Shown: piece by piece, positions 1 to 5,037 of the stretch
Layout: every line of letters starts with the position of its first letter
Numbering within the stretch: position 1 is the first letter of the stretch
Origin: Dehalococcoidia bacterium UBA4060
Lineage (GTDB): Bacteria > Chloroflexota > Dehalococcoidia > GIF9 > UBA5629
NCBI GenBank assembly: GCA_002383665.1
Contig: DFZI01000109.1
Coordinates: 1-6,395, forward strand
DNA length: 6,395 nucleotides
Direction: 5' to 3'
Notes under the pieces: generated by a model
Seen by the model: only the letters and a program-made list of their open reading frames with translations
What the model was told of the DNA's origin: nothing
Databases searched by the model: none
Made by a program: the position numbers and the translations under genes

Positions 1-459
1 CTCAGGCGGGCTATGGATACGGCCAGTGCCATCGCCAAATACCATAACCTTAAGATCAGACAGGAGCCCGGACTTAAAGAGATATTCGTCGGTGAGATGG
101 AGGGCATGCAGATCAGCGCCCCCAATACCAATTTCACTCAGTTCCTGCTGGACTGGCAGACCAGCGGTGAGGACGTTGATTTCAAGGGCGGTGAAAACCT
201 GGGGCAGTTCCGCGACCGTGTCTGGGAATCGATCCAGAAGATAGTCAGGGAAAACAGGAATGGAACTGTGGCTGTCGTCTCTCACTATTTTGTCACTGCT
301 GTTGTAGTCTGTCATGCGCTCGGCCTGCCACTGACACACCTGACCAGGATACGCATCCAACCCAGCGGAAAAACCATAATGGAGTTCAGTCAGGGATGCC
401 CTCCCCGGCTGCTTTTGCTCAGCGACATCTGTCATCTGAGGGAAAACCGGGTTGCTTAA
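1..459 (+). CDS. Histidine phosphatase family protein, C-terminal part (5' end outside window)
   Basis: The frame is open from base 1, so the gene begins upstream; 152 residues are visible. The first visible residues, LRRAMDTA, match the conserved segment that follows the catalytic RHG motif in phosphoglycerate-mutase-like phosphatases, so roughly the first 50-60 residues, including RHG and its phospho-accepting histidine, lie outside the window. Family landmarks that can be seen are KEIFVGEMEG (visible residues 26-35, probably carrying the acid/base glutamate) and VVSHYF, whose His95 is the second active-site histidine; the residue after it is Tyr where Gly or Ala is more usual. Family members hydrolyse phosphate esters on small metabolites or proteins, or act as mutases; the substrate cannot be read from this part. 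No signal peptide can be assessed. The stop codon overlaps the start of tilS by 8 nt, indicating one operon and probably translational coupling. The family call is firm, the specific function unknown. Confidence 0.85.
   Translation, partial: LRRAMDTASAIAKYHNLKIRQEPGLKEIFVGEMEGMQISAPNTNFTQFLLDWQTSGEDVDFKGGENLGQFRDRVWESIQKIVRENRNGTVAVVSHYFVTAVVVCHALGLPLTHLTRIRIQPSGKTIMEFSQGCPPRLLLLSDICHLRENRVA
438..443 (+). promoter_or_regulatory. Ribosome binding site supporting the TTG start of tilS
   Basis: GAGGGA lies 8 nt upstream of TTG at 452, a good Shine-Dalgarno match at normal spacing, inside the end of the phosphatase gene. The in-frame ATG codons at 467 and 473 have only weak purine stretches (AAAGA) before them, so the TTG start is preferred. 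Confidence 0.55.
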
Positions 460-1882
460 AGACAGTATGCTCATGAAAAGACGTGTCATCGAGCTGATCA
501 GGAAATACGGGCTGCTGACGGGCGGTGAAACGGTGCTGGTGGCAGTGTCGGGAGGGCAGGACTCGGTCTGCCTCCTGCATATTTTGATCAGTCTGCAAAA
601 GGAACTCAATATACTGCTACACATAGCACACCTCGACCATGGTTTAAGGGGGGAGGAGGCCGAGGCCGATGCCAGATATGTGAAGGACCTGGCTGACAGG
701 CTGGGTATCCCTGCCACCATCGAGAAACGCAATGTTATAGAATACAATAAGGAGCGTAAGACATCACTCGAGGAAGCTGCACGCGAGGTTAGGTACAGGT
801 TCCTGGATGAGGTGGCTGAGAAAGTGGGGGCCAGCAGAATTGCAGTAGGGCATACACGTGACGATCAGGTTGAAACAGTGCTCATGCACTATCTGCGCGG
901 CAGCGGCATCCAGGGCCTGAGCGGCTTGAGGCCGGCCGGGCCCATCCCGTACGGCAGGAAAGATAACGGACGCTGGCTGATACGTCCTCTTCTGGGCATG
1001 AGCAGACAGGAGACAGATGAATATTGCAGGATGGAAAATCTGCAGCCGCGCTCGGACTCCACCAATGAGCAGACCGCCTTTATGCGCAACCGTATACGAA
1101 TCGGGCTTATCCCCCTCCTCAAACAATATAACCCGGATATAGAGGCTGCCCTGATCCGCCTGGCTGACCTTGCTGGTGAAGATTTAGATTTTATAGAGCA
1201 CCAGGCTGACATCGTATTCGAGCAGACGGTGACCTGCGAAGATTCCCTGACCTGCCTGGACGCAGGCAAATTGCGGAGTATTCCCCTCTCATTACAGAGG
1301 AGGGTCTTCCGCCTTGCCCTGGAACATGTCTGCGGCTCTTTGAAGGACATCGAAGCATCCCATGTGGAAGCCCTGGTCAGGCTGCTTTTCAACACGACCG
1401 GCAAATCCGTCTGCCTGCCCGGCGGTCTGAAAGCAACCAATGAACGCAACCGCATGGTGATCACTCCCCCCGGTTCAGAAGCCTGTCCATGGCCGGTACT
1501 GAACCATGAGTACCCTTTGAATATCCCGGGAGAGACTGTCCTGCCGGGGTGGAAGGTTACGAGTACGATAATCGGCGAAAACTATTTCCGTGATGATGAT
1601 ATTTTCAGCGCCAGCTTCGATTTGAACAGGACAGGGCGCCTGCTGACCGTCAGGGGGCGCCGGCCGGGTGACAGCTTCCACCCACTCGGGCTGGAACACA
1701 GCCGCAAGCTGCAGGATTTCATGGTCGATGCGGCGGTGCCGAGGTCCTGGCGTGACAGCGTCCCACTGGTATTTTCCCCTCAGCATCTGGTCTGGGTAGT
1801 GGGCTGGCGTATAGACGACCGCGTGAAGATAACCACCTCAACTGAACAGGTGCTTCGCCTTGAGTTCCAGAGGGTGGAGTGA
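452..1882 (+). CDS. tilS: tRNA(Ile)-lysidine synthetase TilS
   Basis: TilS uses ATP and lysine to convert C34 of the CAU-anticodon tRNA-Ile to lysidine, switching both charging and decoding from Met/AUG to Ile/AUA; it is normally essential and cytoplasmic. The 476-residue protein shows the full architecture. The N-terminal PP-loop ATPase domain has SGGQDS at 33-38, HLDHGLRGEEA at 60-70 and GHTRDDQVET at 133-142. The RPLL segment at 178-181 and the D-S-T-N and R-N-R-I-R residues at 202-217 follow. A helical middle region spans about 220-340, and the C-terminal TilS_C domain contains RGRRPGD (401-407), the RKLQDF patch (418-423) and VGWRIDDRVKI near the end. Length is normal for the long, E. 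coli-like form. TTG at 452 is chosen for its Shine-Dalgarno sequence; ATG at 467 or 473 would remove only 5-7 residues. It overlaps the phosphatase gene by 8 nt and is followed 6 nt later by the Smr gene. No key residue is missing. Confidence 0.97.
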   Translation: MLKDSMLMKRRVIELIRKYGLLTGGETVLVAVSGGQDSVCLLHILISLQKELNILLHIAHLDHGLRGEEAEADARYVKDLADRLGIPATIEKRNVIEYNKERKTSLEEAAREVRYRFLDEVAEKVGASRIAVGHTRDDQVETVLMHYLRGSGIQGLSGLRPAGPIPYGRKDNGRWLIRPLLGMSRQETDEYCRMENLQPRSDSTNEQTAFMRNRIRIGLIPLLKQYNPDIEAALIRLADLAGEDLDFIEHQADIVFEQTVTCEDSLTCLDAGKLRSIPLSLQRRVFRLALEHVCGSLKDIEASHVEALVRLLFNTTGKSVCLPGGLKATNERNRMVITPPGSEACPWPVLNHEYPLNIPGETVLPGWKVTSTIIGENYFRDDDIFSASFDLNRTGRLLTVRGRRPGDSFHPLGLEHSRKLQDFMVDAAVPRSWRDSVPLVFSPQHLVWVVGWRIDDRVKITTSTEQVLRLEFQRVE

Positions 1883-1888
1883 TCTTAC

Positions 1889-2179
1889 ATGGGTGATGTA
1901 AGCAAACATAGGCCTGCCGGCAAAATGCAGAAAAATGTGGGCGTGGAGCTTGACCTGCACGCGCTGACGGTGGATGAGGCCATACCAATGGTCCATGAAT
2001 ATTTAAGTGATGCCTATATGGCAGGGATGACCGAGGTACGTATCGTTCATGGAAAGGGAACAGGCACGCTCCGGCAGGCGGTAATACGCGAGCTGAAAAA
2101 CCATCCCCTGGTGCGCTCATACCGTACCGGCGACCGCTTTGAGGGCAGTACAGGGGCGACAGTAGTTCATCTATTGTGA
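1889..2179 (+). CDS. Small stand-alone Smr-domain protein (MutS2 C-terminal type)
   Basis: This 96-residue protein is a short basic leader (1-18) plus one Smr domain. Visible family motifs are ELDLHA (20-25, usually LDLHG), HGKGTGTLR (54-62) and GATVVHLL (89-96), the last being the usual end of MutS2-type Smr domains. Smr domains occur at the C-terminus of MutS2 and as small free-standing proteins; characterised members nick or cleave DNA or RNA, and several act on collided ribosomes or recombination intermediates. The Asp and His of the DLH motif are kept; the following Gly is Ala. There is no signal peptide or membrane segment, so it is cytoplasmic. ATG at 1889 has GGAG (1876-1879) 9 nt upstream, within the end of tilS, and only 6 nt separate the genes, so it is probably co-translated with tilS. 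No MutS ATPase sequence lies upstream in frame, so it is not a broken mutS2 tail in this window. The exact substrate is unknown. Confidence 0.88.
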   Translation: MGDVSKHRPAGKMQKNVGVELDLHALTVDEAIPMVHEYLSDAYMAGMTEVRIVHGKGTGTLRQAVIRELKNHPLVRSYRTGDRFEGSTGATVVHLL

Positions 2180-2225
2180 GGATATGTGTTCAACTGCTTT
2201 GAGGTAAATATTACGGAGCACTCCA
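2180..2225. other. Convergent intergenic gap without a clear terminator
   Basis: The 46 bp between the stop codons of the Smr gene (+) and the hybrid kinase gene (-) contain only a small imperfect inverted repeat around GGAGCACTCC, with too small a loop and no adjoining T-tract on either strand. No convincing Rho-independent terminator is seen for either operon, so termination may be Rho-dependent or may lie within the opposing gene. Confidence 0.5.
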
Positions 2226-3842
2226 TCACTTCAAGACTGATTTTTCTTCAGGCTTTTCCTGGAGCATAAGCTTGAGCTCCCCCAATTTGAAAGGCTTGGC
2301 CAGCACGCCCTTGACGCCGTAGCGGAGAGGGTCACTCAATATGGGATCATTAAAATAGCCGCCCGAAACCATGATATTAGCCCGAGGATCCATCATGAGC
2401 AAGCGTTTTATGACCTCCTTGCCACCGGGGCTGCCGGGTAATGAAAGGTCCAGGATCACTATTTCAAAGGGGCTGCCTGATTCCAGTGATTGCCGGTATT
2501 TGTCAAGCGCTTCCGTGCCGCTGGCAGCAAACTCGACACGCTCGTACCCCAGCCTGTTGAGCAGACGCCCCCCTGCATTCCTCACCACTGCTTCATCATC
2601 CACGATCAACATTTTAATCCCCTGGGAAGCAGGTTTTTTCACCGTTTCACTCTCAGTCCCTGCTCCCGAGGCAGCCGGCAGATAAATATAGAAGATGCTG
2701 CCTTTGCCGGGCTGCGAATCGACGGTTATGCCCCCACCATGGCGATGGATGATGGAGTAGGCTATGCTTAATCCCAACCCCAGCCTGTCCTGCCGCGTGG
2801 TGAAATAGGGGTCGAAGATATGGGGCAAATCGTCTGCTGCTATGCCGTGCCCATGATCCTCTACGGAAATCCGGATATACTCTCCCTGGGGCAGGTTTGC
2901 CACCTCGTTGTCATCCAGCTTTACATTGCGTGCCCGTACATCGATGATGCCACCCCTGGGCATGGCCTGGCTGGCATTGAGCAGGATATTGCTCATGGCC
3001 TGGCTGAATTGACCTTCGTCTATATCCGCCTTGTGCAGCCCCTCGCTGATATAAAAATTGCAGAACACGTTGGAGCCGCTCAGCACGAACTCAGCCGTAT
3101 CCTTGAGCAGCGTATTTACCGAAGCCGTCTTCTTAACCGGCGACCCGCTGCGGGCAAAGGTCATGAGCTGCCGGGCCAGTTCACGCGCACTCTCTACGCT
3201 TTTATCAGTCTCCTCCAGCAGCCGTGAAATCTGTGTGTCGGACTCGATCTCGTTCAAGACTACATTGATATTACCCAGGATATGCGTGAGCAACGCATTA
3301 AAGCGGCTGGCAATGCCTCCAGCAATTAATGCCATTGATTCCATTTTAAGGGCTCGATATAGCTCTTCTTCTATTTTCTTGTATCGAGTAACATCATGAA
3401 CCAGGCTGAGGATGTATTTATTTTCATCTGTTTCCAGCAACCTCATATGTACCTCTGCCAGAAACCTGCTGCCATCCCTGCGTACCATCTCTGCTTCCAG
3501 GGTGACGGCCTGCCGGCTGGTTACACGTGAAACATATTCCCTGAAATGCTTGCGGCCGGATTCGCCGATCAGATCTGTCAGACGCCTGCCTATTAGACCG
3601 CCTTCAGGGTATCCCAACATCGATTCCATATGCGGGTTGACCATCAGCAGCTCTCCGTCGGGCGCCATGATACAGACGGAATGAGGCAACACCTGGCATA
3701 TATTGCATGCGGTATCAAGATATATATACATATCGCCGGTGCTGATACCCTGTTTTGGGGCAGGTAAGGAATTTTTTTTCTGTGGGTGTTGGCCAGTCAC
3801 CTGCCTGGCAGGCTCATTTTTTGATTTCACCTCATTAGCCAT
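2226..3842 (-). CDS. PAS-HATPase-REC hybrid sensor kinase with degenerate DHp (His to Ser)
   Basis: This 538-residue soluble protein has no membrane helix or signal peptide. In order: a polar leader (1-40); a PAS sensor domain (about 44-155); a DHp dimerisation helix (about 165-232); a HATPase_c domain (about 240-392); a linker; and a response-regulator receiver (409-530). The ATPase domain shows an N box (SNILLNA, 284-290), a G1 box (EDHGHGI, 328-334), an F box (FDPYFTT, 343-349) and GLGLSIAYSII (355-365). The receiver is complete: acidic pair D415/D416, phospho-acceptor D465, S493 and K516. In the DHp, the family signature AGGIAHDFNNLL reads AGGIASRFNALL (174-185), so the phosphorylated His is Ser179 and the adjacent Asp is Arg180. 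Autophosphorylation in the usual way is therefore unlikely. ATG at 3842 is chosen over an in-frame ATG at 3884 because only the former has a strong Shine-Dalgarno. It lies 80 bp downstream of the lipoprotein gene, with no clear terminator between. The sensed signal and the output are unknown. Confidence 0.93.
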   Translation of the reverse strand: MANEVKSKNEPARQVTGQHPQKKNSLPAPKQGISTGDMYIYLDTACNICQVLPHSVCIMAPDGELLMVNPHMESMLGYPEGGLIGRRLTDLIGESGRKHFREYVSRVTSRQAVTLEAEMVRRDGSRFLAEVHMRLLETDENKYILSLVHDVTRYKKIEEELYRALKMESMALIAGGIASRFNALLTHILGNINVVLNEIESDTQISRLLEETDKSVESARELARQLMTFARSGSPVKKTASVNTLLKDTAEFVLSGSNVFCNFYISEGLHKADIDEGQFSQAMSNILLNASQAMPRGGIIDVRARNVKLDDNEVANLPQGEYIRISVEDHGHGIAADDLPHIFDPYFTTRQDRLGLGLSIAYSIIHRHGGGITVDSQPGKGSIFYIYLPAASGAGTESETVKKPASQGIKMLIVDDEAVVRNAGGRLLNRLGYERVEFAASGTEALDKYRQSLESGSPFEIVILDLSLPGSPGGKEVIKRLLMMDPRANIMVSGGYFNDPILSDPLRYGVKGVLAKPFKLGELKLMLQEKPEEKSVLK

Positions 3843-3849
3843 GTTGCCA

Positions 3850-3855
3850 CCTCCT
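3850..3855 (-). promoter_or_regulatory. Consensus ribosome binding site of the hybrid kinase gene
   Basis: On the minus strand AGGAGG stands 7 nt before ATG at 3842, a perfect Shine-Dalgarno. The longer in-frame start at 3884 has no comparable site, so this decides the start and removes 14 residues from the longest reading frame. Confidence 0.85.
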
Positions 3856-3886
3856 GTGCAGTCTGAAAATGCACCCTCTACCATTC

Positions 3887-3915
3887 ATCATACTACTAAT
3901 TATTATTATTTAAAA
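3887..3915 (-). promoter_or_regulatory. Weak candidate promoter upstream of the hybrid kinase gene
   Basis: In the 80 bp gap before the kinase gene the minus strand is AT-rich (AAATAATAATAATTAG) and carries TATGAT at 3892-3887, a 5/6 match to the -10 consensus. At 17 nt spacing only a poor -35 (TTTTAA, about 3915-3910) is present. It could give the kinase its own transcript; otherwise the gene is read through from the lipoprotein gene. Confidence 0.25.
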
Positions 3916-3922
3916 AGCTGTG

Positions 3923-4840
3923 TTATTCCGGCACCATGGCGCTGCCCGATACCCTGACCATCCAGTTGACGCTCTTCTTGTCGCCGAACCACTGTGAGGC
4001 CGCATAAGGCCAGATAGCCAGTATGCTATCTCCACCGCCTTCATCACGTATCGTAAGGTCAGAGTGGGCATTGATCACGCTGTTATCAGAGCCCATGCGG
4101 AACCCTGGTCCGATGTTGGGCCCAGCATAAATATGGACATAGAAATTGCCGTCCACCCTGACATCGGGCACCGGCAGCTCAACCCAGTCACCTTTACTTT
4201 GGAGGTCCAGCGAAAGCAAGTATGTTAGTTGGGGGAATTTTTTCCAATCGAGCGTGCTACTGTAAAGTACCTTCTGGCTGGCATCCCATATCTCCACCTC
4301 CAGATCTCTTATCTGCACCCCTTTGCTGCCAAAAACCAGTCCCATTAGGCTGATAGATTGGATGACGAACTCCGTAGAAGGCGGAACAAAGGATACCAGG
4401 TAACCGGTGGCCGGTTTTTCCAATGCCAGATAATCCTTGGCAAACCCTCCATCATATTTGAGCGTTGTTTGTTTTGCCACCAGTTTGGGCTTCACCGTGA
4501 GTTTGGCCGAAGCATCTCCGATCTCCACTTCGTAGGTACCCGGCGTATTTTCTGTAAGTGAAAACGAGATGGCCTGGGAGGCGCCAGGCTCCAGGTAGAC
4601 GCTCTTTGAGTCAGATCTTACCGTGTCAATGGAAAGCACCGCGTTATATACACCACTGCCACTACCACTATTGGTGACCACTGCAGTAACAGTTGCTGTC
4701 TCCCCAGCAGTGATCTGGTTGGGCTTGATCTGAAGCGAAGATACTTCGAATGCCGCCGGCGCGGCTGCAAGCTGGCAGCCCGGCAAAGTCATAGCGGCCG
4801 CTATGACTGACAATATTAATATCAGTGCAGGTTTTTTCAT
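3923..4840 (-). CDS. Secreted lipoprotein with CARDB-like domain and uncharacterised C-terminal beta-rich domain
   Basis: This 305-residue protein begins with a lipoprotein signal peptide: charged MKK, a hydrophobic core, and a lipobox LPGC with the lipidated cysteine at position 22. It should be anchored on the outer face of the cell membrane. Residues about 28-118 form a CARDB-like Ig fold, recognised by the pattern of a short strand (FEVSSLQIKP), TAGETATVTAVVTNSG, then GASQAISFSL and GTYEVEIGDASAKLTV; such domains mediate adhesion or present other domains. Residues about 120-300 are rich in predicted strands and aromatics (EVEIWD 181-186, GNFYVHIYAGP 231-241, GFRMGSDNS 246-254) and look like a beta-sandwich, possibly ligand- or sugar-binding, but I do not recognise the family and see no catalytic motif. 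ATG at 4840 has GAGGA (4853-4857) 12 nt upstream, a somewhat long spacing. The HD-GYP gene precedes it by 196 bp; the kinase gene follows by 80 bp. The lipoprotein call is strong, the function unknown. Confidence 0.85.
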   Translation of the reverse strand: MKKPALILILSVIAAAMTLPGCQLAAAPAAFEVSSLQIKPNQITAGETATVTAVVTNSGSGSGVYNAVLSIDTVRSDSKSVYLEPGASQAISFSLTENTPGTYEVEIGDASAKLTVKPKLVAKQTTLKYDGGFAKDYLALEKPATGYLVSFVPPSTEFVIQSISLMGLVFGSKGVQIRDLEVEIWDASQKVLYSSTLDWKKFPQLTYLLSLDLQSKGDWVELPVPDVRVDGNFYVHIYAGPNIGPGFRMGSDNSVINAHSDLTIRDEGGGDSILAIWPYAASQWFGDKKSVNWMVRVSGSAMVPE

Positions 4841-4871
4841 GAGCAGCTATTATCCTCTGTTGTAATTTGTT

Positions 4872-4893
4872 CTGCTTACCAGGCGAAAAGCAG
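4872..4893 (-). other. Small hairpin in the lipoprotein leader
   Basis: On the minus strand CTGCTT (4893-4888) and AAGCAG (4877-4872) form a perfect 6 bp stem with a 10 nt loop, about 15 nt before the Shine-Dalgarno of the lipoprotein gene. There is no T-tract behind it, so it is not a terminator. It may shape the mRNA leader, or be chance. Confidence 0.35.
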
Positions 4894-4903
4894 GTGAATA
4901 ACG

Positions 4904-4935
4904 AAAAAACTAAGGGCAAGTGCCTGAATTTGCCC
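4904..4935 (-). terminator. Rho-independent terminator-like hairpin between the HD-GYP and lipoprotein genes
   Basis: Read on the minus strand, GGGCAA (4935-4930) pairs perfectly with TTGCCC (4919-4914) across a 10 nt loop and is followed by TTAGTTTTTT (T-run 4909-4904). The stem is only 6 bp and the U-tract begins 4 nt after it, so strength is uncertain. It could end HD-GYP transcripts. It also lies downstream of the promoter candidate at 4961-4988, hence inside the lipoprotein leader. Confidence 0.5.
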
Positions 4936-4960
4936 GGTAATTTCTTTTTTATGCCACAGC

Positions 4961-4988
4961 ATTATAGCATGGCCAGCAACACCGACAA
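4961..4988 (-). promoter_or_regulatory. Sigma-70-type extended -10 promoter directed at the lipoprotein gene
   Basis: On the minus strand a perfect TATAAT (4966-4961) is preceded by TGC, giving the extended -10 form TGnTATAAT. A partial -35, TTGTCG (4988-4983, 4/6), stands at 16 nt spacing. The expected start of transcription is near 4954, giving a leader of about 114 nt before the lipoprotein ATG. It lies just downstream of the HD-GYP stop codon, consistent with a separate transcription unit. Confidence 0.55.
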
Positions 4989-5025
4989 CAATTTGGGACT
5001 GGCAACGATGGAGGCAGGTGAGTAT

Positions 5026-5037
5026 GCCTGTACAGGC
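5026..5037. repeat. 12 bp perfect palindrome at the HD-GYP stop codon
   Basis: GCCTGTACAGGC is its own reverse complement, and its last base is the final base of the TAG stop codon of the minus-strand HD-GYP gene. It lies about 38 bp upstream of the -35 element of the lipoprotein promoter candidate, so it might be an operator, or simply chance. There is no flanking T-tract. Confidence 0.35.

Noticed and set aside
889..1464. 191-residue minus-strand reading frame inside tilS
   Set aside because: The composition is what is expected from reverse-strand reading of tilS (Arg/Ser/Leu-rich), with no known motif; tilS itself is unambiguous.
2820..3227. 135-residue plus-strand reading frame opposite the kinase
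   Set aside because: Antisense to a well-supported coding region with clear domains; no ribosome site or recognisable protein family.
3843..3884. 14-residue N-terminal extension of the hybrid kinase (ATG at 3884)
   Set aside because: There is no ribosome site before ATG 3884, while a perfect AGGAGG stands 7 nt before ATG 3842; the extension would be translated through that ribosome site.
3893..3914. AT-rich ATT/TTA repeats between lipoprotein and kinase genes as a microsatellite or terminator
   Set aside because: Only a few trinucleotide units, and no GC-rich hairpin precedes the T-run on the minus strand, so neither a terminator nor a meaningful repeat array.
4668..4919. 83-residue minus-strand reading frame overlapping the lipoprotein N-terminus and its leader
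   Set aside because: It overlaps the lipoprotein signal peptide and Ig domain in another frame, has no recognisable motif, and crosses the terminator-like hairpin; best explained as a shadow.
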